DNA of 64,000 nt. Source: Thiohalomonas sp041685045 (GTDB lineage Bacteria; Pseudomonadota; Gammaproteobacteria; Thiohalomonadales; Thiohalomonadaceae). Each line of letters starts with the position of its first letter. Position 1 is the first letter of the stretch. The stretch spans positions 150,557-214,556 of the forward strand of contig JAWLGP010000003.1 in assembly GCA_041685045.1 (NCBI GenBank), in the 5' to 3' direction. Shown in pieces: positions 49,002 to 58,109 of this stretch. The notes beneath the pieces are model-generated. The model made no database searches, had not been told where the DNA came from, and saw only the letters and a program-made list of their open reading frames with translations. A program made the translations under genes and the position numbers.

Positions 49002-52000
49002 ATGAAGAGAATGCTGTTTAACGCGACTCAGCCGGAAGAGTTGCGGGTAGCGCTCGTGGATGGGCAACGGCTGTACGACCTCGATATCGAGAGCGCCAGC
49101 CGGGTTCAGAAAAAATCCAACATCTACAAAGGACGCATCACGCGCGTCGAGCCCAGTCTCGAGGCGGCGTTCGTGGATTACGGTGCCGACCGGCACGGCT
49201 TCCTCCCGCTCAAGGAGATCTCCCGCAGCTACTTCCGCCCGGATGCCGACCTATCCGGTCGCATCAACATCCAGGAAGTATTGAGAGAGGGCCAGGAGGT
49301 GGCGGTCCAGGTGGAGAAGGAGGAACGCGGCAACAAGGGCGCGGCCCTCACCACCTTTATCAGCCTGGCCGGACGCTACCTGGTGCTGATGCCCAACAAC
49401 CCGCGGGCCGGTGGCGTCTCCCGCCGCATTGAAGGCGAGGATCGCAGCGAAATCCGCGACGCGATGAGTCAGTTGCAGATCCCCGCCGACATGGGGCTCA
49501 TCGTGCGCACGGCCGGCGTCGGCAAGAGCGCCGACGAGCTGCAGTGGGACCTGGACTACCTGATCCAGGTCTGGCGCGCGATCGAGGACGCCGCCGAAAA
49601 GAAATCGGCTCCCTTCCTGATCTACCAGGAAAGCAACGTGGTGGTGCGCGCCATTCGCGACTACCTGCGCAGCGACATCAGCGAAATCCTGATTGACGAC
49701 CCGGCCGTCTACGAACAGGCCCGCCAGTTCATGCAGCAGGTGATGCCCCACAACCTGCAGCGGATCAAGCTGTATCAGGACCGCACGCCGCTGTTCACCC
49801 GTTACCAGATCGAAACCCAGATCGAATCGGCATTCCAGCGCGAAGTGAGCCTTCCCTCGGGCGGCTCGGTCGTTATCGATCACACCGAGGCGATGATCTC
49901 CATCGACATCAATTCCGCCCGCGCCACCAAGGGCGGCGACATCGAGGAGACGGCGCTCAATACCAATCTGGAAGCAGCGGACGAGATCGCCCGCCAGCTG
50001 CGCCTGCGCGACCTGGGCGGCCTCATTGTCATCGACTTTATCGACATGACGCCGGCGCGCAACCAGCGCGAAGTGGAAAACCGCCTGAAGGAGGCGCTCA
50101 AACAGGACCGTGCCCGTGTACAGGTGGGCCGCATCTCCCGATTCGGGCTCCTGGAAATGTCGCGCCAGCGGTTGCGTCCGTCCCTGGGCGAGTCCAGCCA
50201 GATCGTGTGCCCGCGCTGTAATGGCCAGGGCACCATCCGCGGCGTCGAGTCGCTGGCCCTGTCGATCCTGCGCATCATCGAAGAAGAGGCGATGAAGGAG
50301 AAGACCGGCAAGATCCTCGCCCAGTTGCCGGTAGAGGTCGCCACCTTCCTGCTGAACGAAAAACGTGGCGTGATCGCCGGCGTCGAAGAGCGCCAACAGG
50401 TCCGGGTGGTGCTGGTCCCCAACATCCACCTGGAGACGCCGCATTACGAGTTGCAGCGCATCCGCGCCGATGACCTCGAACCGGTACACAAGGCACTCCC
50501 CTCCTACGAGCTGATGACCAAGCCGGAATCCGCCGAGGAAGTGGCGAGCGACAAACCCAAGACCAGTAGTGAGCAGCCTGCTGTCCGCGGTGTCGCGCCG
50601 GCCGCCGCGCCGCCGCCGCCGACCGTCACCCCGACCGTCACCCCAACGGTCGCCGAAACGGAAAAGCAACCCGGCTTTTTGCGCCGCCTGATTGCCAATC
50701 TGTTCGGCGGCGACAAACACGACGAGGGAGAACCGGCAGAGCGACCGAGCCAGCGCCGCACCCGTGCGGAAGCGGGTGAAGGTGCTCGTGAGCAGAGCCC
50801 GCGGCGCACCCGCGGCGCCGGAAGCGGCGGGCGCAGCGGTAGCCGCCGCTCGGAAGGCGGCAGAACGCGGGGTGAAAAGACCCGTGCGCCCAAAGGCACC
50901 GAAGGCAGCAAGCGACAGAGCCCCGGTCGTTCCGAGGGCCGCGCCGAAAACCGTGCCGAGCAGCGGCCCGAACCCGCCCCGGCAAAAGCGGAAGCGGTAG
51001 CGGTGGCGGAGACCGAGAAGCGGCAGCTGCAAACCGAATCTGCGCCCGAGACAGGCAGCACCGAAGCGCGCGGCGAGGAACAACGCAGTACACGGCGTGG
51101 TCGCCGCGGCGGTCGGCGTCGGCGGAGGACCGCTGGCGGCGGCGAGGCCGGCACGGTGAACGAGCAGACTAACGGCAACGAAGCAACCGCCTCCACAGCG
51201 CCAGTCGCCGAGGCCCAGCCCCCTGCCAGCGAGCGCGAGCCTTCCCAGAGGGGCCGTTCACGCCGTAGTGACGGGGCCCAAGAAAAGAAGGCCCAGGCGG
51301 AGGAGCGCCGCCAATCCGACACGGCGAAAACCAAAACCGAGTCGGAAGCGTCGCGGGAACCCCGACCAAACGCACCGGCTTCTGCGCCTCCAAACTCCAG
51401 CGCAGTACCTGAAGTGAAGGCACCGGCCGCGGCACCGGAAGCGAAGGCACCGGCAGCGGCACCTGAAGCGAAGGCACCGGCAGCGGCACCTGAAACAAAG
51501 GCACCGTCAGCGGCATCTGAAGCGAAGGCACCGGCTGCGGCACCTGAAGCGAAGGCACCGGCTGCGGCACCTGAAGCGAAGGCATCGGCTGCGGCACCTG
51601 AAGCGAAGGCGCCGGCAGCGGCACCTGAAGCGAAGGCACCGGCAGCGGCACCTGAAGCGAAGGCACCGGCAGCGGCACCTGAAGCGAAGGCACCGACAGC
51701 GACACCTGAAGCGAAGGCACCGGCAGCGGCACCTGAAGCGAAGGCACCGGCAGCGGCGGCACCTGAAGCGAAGGCACCGGCAGCGGCACCGCCGTCCCCC
51801 TCTTCGGAACAGCAACGGCCATTATCGGCCGCACCGGCTGACACCAATTCGGCGCCGCAACCGGCGCGGAAGGAGTCGCCCACCGACGAGTCGACCGCTC
51901 CGAAACAGCAAGCGGCCGAGAATGTGCCGGTGGAGCGCCGAAACACCCCGCCGGCGCCCGCTGAGACACCACGCGCCAGCGGCGAGTCGGGGCGGCAGGA

Positions 52001-52040
52001 GTCGGAGCCGCACTCCAAAGAGACCGGCTCGTCCGAGTAA
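49002..52040 (+). CDS. rne: Ribonuclease E
   Basis: Endoribonuclease and degradosome scaffold, 1012 aa. The catalytic half (about 1-510) has the S1 domain (KKSNIYKGRITRVEPSLEAA), the DNase I-like catalytic Asp pair (ISIDINSARATKG, VIDFIDMTPARNQ) and the Zn-link CPRCNGQG. The remaining half is disordered: Arg/Gly/Ser-rich RNA-binding stretches (RRTRGAGSGGRSGSRRSEGG), then fourteen Ala/Pro/Lys/Glu 9-mers (EAKAPAAAP) and an acidic end. Degradosome partners' binding sites cannot be identified from this sequence. The ATG at 49002 gives the usual MKRMLFNATQPEELRVALVD start. Confidence 0.97.
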   Translation: MKRMLFNATQPEELRVALVDGQRLYDLDIESASRVQKKSNIYKGRITRVEPSLEAAFVDYGADRHGFLPLKEISRSYFRPDADLSGRINIQEVLREGQEVAVQVEKEERGNKGAALTTFISLAGRYLVLMPNNPRAGGVSRRIEGEDRSEIRDAMSQLQIPADMGLIVRTAGVGKSADELQWDLDYLIQVWRAIEDAAEKKSAPFLIYQESNVVVRAIRDYLRSDISEILIDDPAVYEQARQFMQQVMPHNLQRIKLYQDRTPLFTRYQIETQIESAFQREVSLPSGGSVVIDHTEAMISIDINSARATKGGDIEETALNTNLEAADEIARQLRLRDLGGLIVIDFIDMTPARNQREVENRLKEALKQDRARVQVGRISRFGLLEMSRQRLRPSLGESSQIVCPRCNGQGTIRGVESLALSILRIIEEEAMKEKTGKILAQLPVEVATFLLNEKRGVIAGVEERQQVRVVLVPNIHLETPHYELQRIRADDLEPVHKALPSYELMTKPESAEEVASDKPKTSSEQPAVRGVAPAAAPPPPTVTPTVTPTVAETEKQPGFLRRLIANLFGGDKHDEGEPAERPSQRRTRAEAGEGAREQSPRRTRGAGSGGRSGSRRSEGGRTRGEKTRAPKGTEGSKRQSPGRSEGRAENRAEQRPEPAPAKAEAVAVAETEKRQLQTESAPETGSTEARGEEQRSTRRGRRGGRRRRRTAGGGEAGTVNEQTNGNEATASTAPVAEAQPPASEREPSQRGRSRRSDGAQEKKAQAEERRQSDTAKTKTESEASREPRPNAPASAPPNSSAVPEVKAPAAAPEAKAPAAAPEAKAPAAAPETKAPSAASEAKAPAAAPEAKAPAAAPEAKASAAAPEAKAPAAAPEAKAPAAAPEAKAPAAAPEAKAPTATPEAKAPAAAPEAKAPAAAAPEAKAPAAAPPSPSSEQQRPLSAAPADTNSAPQPARKESPTDESTAPKQQAAENVPVERRNTPPAPAETPRASGESGRQESEPHSKETGSSE
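51411..51791 (+). repeat. Tandem 27-bp repeat encoding EAKAPAAAP in RNase E tail
   Basis: Fourteen units of nine codons, one of them with an extra Ala codon. Variants include EVKAP, ETKAPSAAS and EAKAPTATP. In frame; likely variable among strains. Confidence 0.95.
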
Positions 52041-52053
52041 ACTGCACGACCGA

Positions 52054-52080
52054 TAAGTGGCCGGCGTTGCCGGCCACTTA
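52054..52080 (+). terminator. Strong hairpin after rne
   Basis: Perfect 12-bp TAAGTGGCCGGC/GCCGGCCACTTA stem with GTT loop, 13 nt after the rne stop. No T-run follows; probably a 3' end stabiliser or a weak terminator. Confidence 0.65.
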
Positions 52081-52430
52081 CGGGTCGGAAGCTTGCTCGA
52101 CCTACTGTGATATCCCGGGGGACCCTGTTCCCCATCGGGCCTTTCCCAAAGGCACGTCGGACCGCATTCGCGCGGCGTGCCCGCTTGAACCTGGTCACCC
52201 CGCCACCGAACGGGAACTCGCGATCCTTGCGGTGGCAGCAGATCGCCCACGGCCGGCCTCCAAAGTAGAGCATGTGCACCACGTAGCCTGGGCCGCCGAC
52301 CTATTCCTGAACCGACGGTAGCCCGTCCAATTCACGCTCCAGGTCGCTGATCTCCTGAAAGCTGTCCGGCAGTTCCTCGGCCCGGGTGGCGAAACACACG
52401 TGGGGGCCAGGGGCGACCTCGGCAGGGTCG
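52081..52430. other. Gene-free gap between rne and the LMW phosphatase
   Basis: No supported gene. On the minus strand 52313-52430 reads as coding-like sequence (DPAEVAPGPHVCFATRAEEL, SFQEISDLERELDGLPSVQE) in another frame than the adjacent phosphatase, possibly a remnant. Confidence 0.35.
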
Positions 52431-52910
52431 CTAAAGATGGTCGCGACGGATCGTCTCCAACAAACCCTGCGCCGCAGCATGCACCATTTCATAGACCCGC
52501 TCGAACCCCGACACCCCACCGTAATAGGGATCCGGGACCTCCCTCTCCCCCCGTTCCGGCGCGAACTGCATGAACAGCATCAGGCGCTCTTCACGTCCCG
52601 GCGGGCAGATCGCTTCGAGCATCGCGTAGTTGTCCCGGTCCATCGCCAGCACGAAGTCGAAGGCCTCGAAATCGTCTGCCATCACCTTGCGGGCACGCTG
52701 TGCGGTGATGTCGATTCCGCGGCTTCGGGCCGTATCCTGCGAGCGCGGATCCGGCGGCTGTCCCACGTGATAGGCGTGGGTCCCGGCCGAGTCCACCTCG
52801 ATCCGGTCGGACAGACCCGCCTCTGCCACCAAATGCTCAAAGATGCCATGGGCCAGCGGTGAACGGCAGATGTTGCCCATGCAGACCATCAAAACACGTA
52901 CTTTTTTCAT
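52431..52910 (-). CDS. Low-molecular-weight protein-tyrosine phosphatase
   Basis: 159 aa. The P-loop CMGNICRS holds the nucleophile Cys and Arg; the general acid Asp is in VPDPYYGG. The ATG at 52910 begins MKKVRVLMVCMGNICRSP; longer forms would add unrelated residues. Often regulates exopolysaccharide export or acts as general LMW-PTP (PtpA). Located beside kdsB as in Pseudomonas. Confidence 0.93.
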   Translation of the reverse strand: MKKVRVLMVCMGNICRSPLAHGIFEHLVAEAGLSDRIEVDSAGTHAYHVGQPPDPRSQDTARSRGIDITAQRARKVMADDFEAFDFVLAMDRDNYAMLEAICPPGREERLMLFMQFAPERGEREVPDPYYGGVSGFERVYEMVHAAAQGLLETIRRDHL

Positions 52911-53049
52911 CTCGAGACCGCTATATCTGAATTGGAATGAATAGCGACGCCAGGTCGGGGCCGCTAGCATAGCAAATTTGTCCGACGCTTCTTCCCCCAT
53001 GCCGTCGGGCATGCGCTGGCCTAAACTGGATCTTTACGACGGAGGGGAC

Positions 53050-53328
53050 GTGAACGATTCGACGATAGTGATTACCCTGCCCCAGCTGCGCGGCATGATT
53101 GGGACCGAGGTCCGGCATCGGGGGATGACCTGCCGGGTGATTGAGGTGCTCGAGGACGGCCCCGCGCTGGTGCTGCAGAACGTCAACCAACGTTCGCTGC
53201 AAGCCGATCAATTCGGCGAGCCGCATCGCCATGTGCCGGACACCTACACCGTGCCGGTGTTGGGCGCCGACCGGCGCTTTCTGCATCCCGATTTTCTGTT
53301 ACTGGACCTGCTCGAACTCCCGAAATAG
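53050..53328 (+). CDS. Hypothetical small protein convergent with kdsB, 92 aa
   Basis: A GTG start with GGAGG 4 nt upstream. The sequence is compact and beta-rich (TEVRHRGMTCRVIEVLEDGP, then VPVLGADRRFLHPDFLLLDL). No signal or membrane segment. It runs against kdsB and overlaps its 3' end by 30 nt. I do not recognise a family, but similar small orphan genes sit here in related bacteria by my impression only. Confidence 0.6.
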   Translation: MNDSTIVITLPQLRGMIGTEVRHRGMTCRVIEVLEDGPALVLQNVNQRSLQADQFGEPHRHVPDTYTVPVLGADRRFLHPDFLLLDLLELPK

Positions 53329-54072
53329 ACGGCGGACCTGTTCAAGGTCGCGCTCGGTGTCGATCCCCGGACCCGGGACGGTTTCGGCCTCGGCCACATG
53401 GATACGTCCCCCGTGCCAGAGCACCCGCAGCTGTTCCAGGGACTCCATGCGTTCCAGTTGGCAGGCCTCCAGCGCCACATAGCGGCGCAGAAAGCCGGCC
53501 CGATAGGCGTAGATCCCGAGGTGGCGGTGATGGACCGCCTGGGGTGGCAGTTCCTCGGTGGTAACAGAAAAGGCGTCCCGGTCCCACGGGATCACCGCGC
53601 GGCTGAAGTAGAGCGCGAACCCGTCCCGATCCCGCACCACCTTCACCACGTTCGGATCGAACAGCTCCGCCGCGGTCTCGATGCGGGTGCACAGGGTCGC
53701 CACGTCGGCGCTCGTCTGCCGCTCCAGGTCAGCGGCCACCTGGGCGATCAGCGTAGCGGGCATGAGCGGTTCGTCGCCCTGCAGGTTGACCACCACGGCG
53801 CCATCCCCCACTCCGCCCCGCTCGATCACCTCGGTGATACGCTCGGTACCGGAACGGTGTTCCGCCCGCGTCATCATCGACTCGGCACCGAATGCTGCAC
53901 CGGCATCGCGGATGCGCTCGTCATCGGTGGCAATCACCACGCGCGCCGCCCCGCTCTCCTGCGCCCGCTCGTAGACGTGCTGCAGCATCGGTTTGCCGGC
54001 GATCTCCAGCAGCGGCTTGCCCGGCAGGCGCTGGGAGGCGTAGCGGGCGGGAATGACGACGGTGAATCCCAT
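53299..54072 (-). CDS. kdsB: 3-deoxy-manno-octulosonate cytidylyltransferase
   Basis: Activates Kdo with CTP for lipopolysaccharide inner core. 257 aa. Starts FTVVIPARYASQRLPGKPLL, then VIATDDERI, VVNLQGDEPLMPA and HHRHLGIYAYRAGFLRRY. The ATG at 54072 overlaps the TGA of the upstream Trm112-like gene by one base and has AGGAG 5 nt upstream. Confidence 0.96.
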   Translation of the reverse strand: MGFTVVIPARYASQRLPGKPLLEIAGKPMLQHVYERAQESGAARVVIATDDERIRDAGAAFGAESMMTRAEHRSGTERITEVIERGGVGDGAVVVNLQGDEPLMPATLIAQVAADLERQTSADVATLCTRIETAAELFDPNVVKVVRDRDGFALYFSRAVIPWDRDAFSVTTEELPPQAVHHRHLGIYAYRAGFLRRYVALEACQLERMESLEQLRVLWHGGRIHVAEAETVPGPGIDTERDLEQVRRLFREFEQVQ

Positions 54073-54251
54073 CAATACTCCTCTTCGGCCGCCAGTTCGC
54101 GCGCCTCATCCTCGAGCATGACCGGGATATCGTCACGGATGGGATAGGCCAGGCGGTCGACCTTGCAGACCAGCTCCTGGCGATCCTTCAGGAAAACCAG
54201 CGGGCCCTTGCAGATCGGGCAGACCAGGATGTCGAGCAGTTTTCTGTCCAC
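54072..54251 (-). CDS. Trm112/YcaR family small protein
   Basis: 59 aa: VDRKLLDILVCPICKGPLVF with one CxxC pair and further Cys, then LAYPIRDDIPVMLEDEAREL. Matches the Trm112/UPF0434 family, conserved between lpxK and kdsB. The GTG at 54251 has GGAG 8 nt upstream, overlapping the lpxK stop region. In other bacteria the family supports methyltransferases; here the role is unknown. Confidence 0.93.
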   Translation of the reverse strand: MDRKLLDILVCPICKGPLVFLKDRQELVCKVDRLAYPIRDDIPVMLEDEARELAAEEEY

Positions 54252-54252
54252 G

Positions 54253-55233
54253 TCAGCTCTCCTTTTTCAGTAATTTGGTCAGCGCAACGCCGAACGCCGC
54301 CGGCAACTCCGCCTCGATGGGTAGATACCACCAGTCGCCTCCCGCAAACGGAGCACACTTGACGGCGTCCTTTTCCGTCATGATCAGCGGCAACCCCTCC
54401 CGGAAGTCGAGTTCCTCGGCCCGGTAGGGGTGGTGATCGGGAAAGGGGTGTTCGACCGGAATGAGCCCGGCGCGCCTGAGCATAGCAAAAAATCGGGCGG
54501 GGTTTCCGATGCCGGCGACGGCATGGACCTGTCTGCCGCGGTAATCCGCCAGGGCTGCCTGCCGCTGCGGATCGGCGACAGCATGCAGTTCCGCATGCCG
54601 AAAGCCCATGCTGTACTCGCCCGGGCCCGCGTTACCGTTGCCGACAACCAGATCGGCCTCGGCCAGGCGCCGGGCCGGCTCTCGCAGCGGACCGGCCGGG
54701 AGACAAAGACCATTGCCGAAGCGGCGGTCGCCGTCGATGACCGCGACCTCGACATCCCGCTCCAGCCGGTAGTGCTGCATACCGTCGTCACTGACGATCA
54801 CATCAACCCCCCGTGGGAGTAGCAGGTGCGCTGCCGCCAGGCGATCAGGGCCGACGGCCACCGGTACGCCGGTACGCCGGGCCAGCAGCACCGGCTCGTC
54901 ACCTACCGCCGCCGGATCGCTGTCGACGGCAACGGCGCGGGGCCATTCGCCGCTGTTGCCACCGTAGCCACGCGCAATGATGCCCGGGCGCCATCCCGCT
55001 TCGCGCAGGATCTCTACGACCTTCGCCACCAGGGGGGTCTTGCCAACGCCGCCGACCGTCAGATTGCCGACCACCACCACCGGCACGGGTAGCCGCTCCC
55101 GGTGCAACCAACCGCGCCGATAACCGAGGCGACGCAGACGCACCAGCGCACAGAAGAGCAGTGAGATCGGCCAGAGCAGCCAAGCCAGGTGGCGGGCGCG
55201 GCCATACCAGAGCTGCGCGAAGAGCCGGTGCAC
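54253..55233 (-). CDS. lpxK: Tetraacyldisaccharide 4'-kinase
   Basis: Phosphorylates lipid A precursor at the 4' position on the inner membrane. 326 aa. The Walker A variant VVVGNLTVGGVGKTPLVAKV and further VIVSDDGMQHYRLERDVEVA are typical. An N-terminal membrane anchor (AWLLWPISLLFCALVRLR) precedes them. The start is taken as GTG at 55233, 5 nt after the msbA stop; TTG at 55248 is in frame but overlaps msbA. Confidence 0.94.
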   Translation of the reverse strand: MHRLFAQLWYGRARHLAWLLWPISLLFCALVRLRRLGYRRGWLHRERLPVPVVVVGNLTVGGVGKTPLVAKVVEILREAGWRPGIIARGYGGNSGEWPRAVAVDSDPAAVGDEPVLLARRTGVPVAVGPDRLAAAHLLLPRGVDVIVSDDGMQHYRLERDVEVAVIDGDRRFGNGLCLPAGPLREPARRLAEADLVVGNGNAGPGEYSMGFRHAELHAVADPQRQAALADYRGRQVHAVAGIGNPARFFAMLRRAGLIPVEHPFPDHHPYRAEELDFREGLPLIMTEKDAVKCAPFAGGDWWYLPIEAELPAAFGVALTKLLKKES

Positions 55234-55237
55234 CGCT

Positions 55238-56986
55238 CTATTCCGCAAATTGCAGGTTGTACAACGCCGCGTAGCGGCCGCCCTGCTCCAGCAGTTCCTC
55301 GTGCCGACCCGCTTCCATCACTCGGCCCTGGTCGATCACCAGAATGCGGTCGGCCTTCTCGATGGTCGAGAGCCGGTGCGCGATCACCAGGGTGGTGCGG
55401 TTCTGCATGAGCGTCTCCAGCGCCGCCTGGATGTGCCGCTCGGACTGGGTATCCAACGCGGAGGTGGCCTCGTCGAGGATGAGGATCGGCGCATTCTTCA
55501 GCAGTGCCCGGGCGATGGCCAGGCGCTGGCGCTGGCCACCGGAGAGCAGCACACCGTTTTCGCCGACCATGGTATCCAGTCCATCGGGCAGCTTCTGGAT
55601 GAATTCCCAGGCGTGGGCGGCGCGGGCCGCTTCGATGATCTGCTCGCGGGTCGCCCCTTCCAGTCGGCCGTAGGCGATATTGTGGGCGATGGTGTCGTTG
55701 AACAGGGTGACGTGCTGGCTCACCAGTGCGATCTGGTCGCGCAACGACTCGAGGCCGATGTCGCGGATGTCGGTCCCGTCGAGACGGATCGCCCCCTCGG
55801 TTACATCGTAGAAACGCGGCAGCAGCCCGGCGATGGTGGACTTGCCGCTACCGGAGGGTCCCACCAGCGCGACGCTCTGGCCCGGTGCAATGCGAAAGCT
55901 GACCTGTTTCAGCACATCGGGTTTGTCCGGGCCATAGCGGAAGGAGACCGCCTTGTACTCGACCTCGCCGCGGCTGCGCTCCGGTCGCTGCCTGCCGGCA
56001 TCCTCCTCCGGCGGCAGGTCGAGGAAGCTGAAGATGCTGTCGGCGGCCGCGATACCGCGCTGCAGGGTGCCGGCGATCTGGGTCAGGCGCTTCATCGGCG
56101 AATGCAGCATCATCATGGCGGTCACGAACGACATGAAGGTCCCGACCGTCAGGGTGTCCAGCATCGACAGCGCCAGGTAGATCACGCCGGCCGAGGCCAT
56201 CGCCGCCACCAGTTCCACCACCGGCACGCTGGCCGCATTGGTGGTCTCCAGCTTCATGTTGAGGCGCCGGTTGTTTTCGTTAATCTGCTCGAAGCGGGCC
56301 AGTTCGTAGCCGTGGCCGCCGAAGGTCTTCACCTCCCGCTGGGCTTCGACCACTTCCTGCGCTATCTGGGTGACGTCGCCCATGGAGCCCTGGATGCGGC
56401 TGCTGTAGCGACGGAAGCGGTGGTTGATGAGGTTAATCACCTTGGCCACCACCGGCGCCCCGATCAGCAGCACCGCCGCCAACACCCAATTGATGTAGAA
56501 CATCAACCCGAGCAGCCCGATTACGGTCAGGGTGTCGCGCACCAGGATGGAGATGGCGCTGGTACTGGCCGCCGCCACCTGCTCCACATCGTAGATCAGC
56601 TTGGAGACGATCTTGCCGGAGGGGGTGGTATCGAAATAGGGCACCGGCAGGCGCAACAGGTGGCCGAAGATCTGGCTGCGGAAGCGGCGGATCACCTCAC
56701 GCCCAATCCAGGACATCAGGTAGGACGAGCAGAAGGCGGCGCTGCCCCGCACCAGGAAGAGACCAATGATGAAGATCGGGGCGAGCTGAATGACCTTGGG
56801 GTCACGCTCGACGAAGGTGCCGTCCAGCAACTCCTTCATCAGGGCGGCAAAACTGGTTTCGGCGGCGGCCACCAGCGCCATGCAGACCACCGCGATCAGA
56901 AACCGCGGCCAGTACGGCACCACATAACGGAGCAGACGACGATAGATAGCGGCGCCGCTGCCGCTGGTTCGGCTCGTTGATGTCAT
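55238..56986 (-). CDS. msbA: Lipid A export ATP-binding/permease MsbA
   Basis: ABC flippase moving lipid A-core across the inner membrane. 582 aa: six-helix membrane domain (about 1-330), then a nucleotide-binding domain with GPSGSGKST, LLSGGQRQRLAIARALLKNA and LILDEATSALD. The ATG at 56986 is 4 nt after the exbD stop. Precedes lpxK as in E. coli. Confidence 0.96.
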   Translation of the reverse strand: MTSTSRTSGSGAAIYRRLLRYVVPYWPRFLIAVVCMALVAAAETSFAALMKELLDGTFVERDPKVIQLAPIFIIGLFLVRGSAAFCSSYLMSWIGREVIRRFRSQIFGHLLRLPVPYFDTTPSGKIVSKLIYDVEQVAAASTSAISILVRDTLTVIGLLGLMFYINWVLAAVLLIGAPVVAKVINLINHRFRRYSSRIQGSMGDVTQIAQEVVEAQREVKTFGGHGYELARFEQINENNRRLNMKLETTNAASVPVVELVAAMASAGVIYLALSMLDTLTVGTFMSFVTAMMMLHSPMKRLTQIAGTLQRGIAAADSIFSFLDLPPEEDAGRQRPERSRGEVEYKAVSFRYGPDKPDVLKQVSFRIAPGQSVALVGPSGSGKSTIAGLLPRFYDVTEGAIRLDGTDIRDIGLESLRDQIALVSQHVTLFNDTIAHNIAYGRLEGATREQIIEAARAAHAWEFIQKLPDGLDTMVGENGVLLSGGQRQRLAIARALLKNAPILILDEATSALDTQSERHIQAALETLMQNRTTLVIAHRLSTIEKADRILVIDQGRVMEAGRHEELLEQGGRYAALYNLQFAE

Positions 56987-56990
56987 GGAC

Positions 56991-57413
56991 TCAGCGCCCG
57001 TCGTCCGGGCGCGAGGTGGCAAAGGTCAGGTTGACGTATCCCACCTGGCGTGCGGCATCCATGGCGCTGATCACCGCCTGGTGCGGGGTTTCGCGGTCGG
57101 CGCTGAGGATCACCTGCGGGTCCTCGGCCCCGTCCGCCGCGTCGCGAATGGCACGCTTCAGGGTATCGAGCTGCGTGTTCACCAGTTCCTGGCGATTGAC
57201 GTAGTAGCGCCCCTTGGCATCGATGGTGATCTCCACCACCTTGCGTTCGGTGGCGAGGGGCTCGCCACTGGCCTCCGGCAGTTGCACGCTGATCTCGGTC
57301 TCCCGCTCGAAAGTGGTGGAGACCATGAAGAAGATCAGCAGCAGGAAGACAACGTCGATAAGCGGCGTCAGATTGACGTCCGGCGCCTCCCGATCGGGAC
57401 GGCGAAACTTCAT
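56991..57413 (-). CDS. exbD: ExbD/TolR family biopolymer transporter
   Basis: 140 aa with a single N-terminal helix carrying the conserved Asp (PDVNLTPLIDVVFLLLIFFM) and a periplasmic domain. Works with the ExbB-like protein as a proton-driven energiser. The ATG overlaps the exbB stop (ATGA). Lies between exbB and msbA as in Pseudomonas. Confidence 0.93.
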   Translation of the reverse strand: MKFRRPDREAPDVNLTPLIDVVFLLLIFFMVSTTFERETEISVQLPEASGEPLATERKVVEITIDAKGRYYVNRQELVNTQLDTLKRAIRDAADGAEDPQVILSADRETPHQAVISAMDAARQVGYVNLTFATSRPDDGR

Positions 57414-58039
57414 GCCGCGGCGCCCTCCACCGGCTCACGCTCGCCATGGATCACCTCCACCAGCTTGAGCGCCTCCTCCTCCATCTTGAGCACCAGGGCA
57501 TCGACCCGGCCACGGAAATAGCGATAGAACATCAGGCTGGGAATGGCCACCGAGAGCCCGGCGGCGGTGGTGATGAGTGCCTCGGAAATGCCGCCGGCCA
57601 ACACCCCGGGGTCACCCACGCCGTGGGCAGTGATGGCGGAGAACACCTTGATCATGCCGATCACCGTGCCGAGCAGCCCCAGCAGCGGGGTAATCGACGC
57701 GATGGTGCCGAGGGTGTTGAGGTAGCGCTCCAGCTCGGAGATCACCTGGCGGCCGGTCTCTTCGATGCTCTCCTTCATCACTTCGCGGTCATGCCGCACG
57801 TTGAGCAACCCGGCCGCCAGCACCCGGCCCAGCGGGGAACTGTCGCGAATGGCCCGAATGCGGGCGTCGTCGAGCTGGCGGTGACGGTGCAGCTGCCAGA
57901 TCTGGGGCACCAGGTTTCCGGGAGTGATGCGTTTCTGTTGCAGAGCCCAGAAGCGCTCGGCGACGATGGCGAATGCAGCGACTGAACAAAGCAGGATCGG
58001 CACCATCAGCCAACCGCCCGCCATAATGATTTCCAGCAC
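57410..58039 (-). CDS. exbB: MotA/TolQ/ExbB proton channel family protein
   Basis: 209 aa with three helices, and the family region TLGTIASITPLLGLLGTVIG. The GTG at 58039 gives VLEIIMAGGWLMVPILLCSV, the usual N-terminus, and has GGGG upstream; a TTG at 58078 is the longer alternative. Energises outer-membrane or envelope partners with ExbD; the partner TonB is not in the window. Confidence 0.92.
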   Translation of the reverse strand: MLEIIMAGGWLMVPILLCSVAAFAIVAERFWALQQKRITPGNLVPQIWQLHRHRQLDDARIRAIRDSSPLGRVLAAGLLNVRHDREVMKESIEETGRQVISELERYLNTLGTIASITPLLGLLGTVIGMIKVFSAITAHGVGDPGVLAGGISEALITTAAGLSVAIPSLMFYRYFRGRVDALVLKMEEEALKLVEVIHGEREPVEGAAA

Positions 58040-58109
58040 GTGTAACCCCGTTGCAAGTACCTGAAAAAACCGGCTCAATTTAACAGACCGGGCGCCCGCG
58101 GCAAAGCGC

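Noticed and set aside
49251..51083. 610-codon minus-strand open frame
   Set aside because: Antisense to rne; long only because the GC-rich gene leaves few stops in that frame. No protein motifs.
50504..52282. 592-codon minus-strand open frame with Ala/Gly/Ser repeats
   Set aside because: Mirror of the RNase E tandem repeat; no independent coding evidence.
55250..56980. 576-codon plus-strand open frame
   Set aside because: Antisense shadow of msbA, which has intact ABC motifs on the minus strand.
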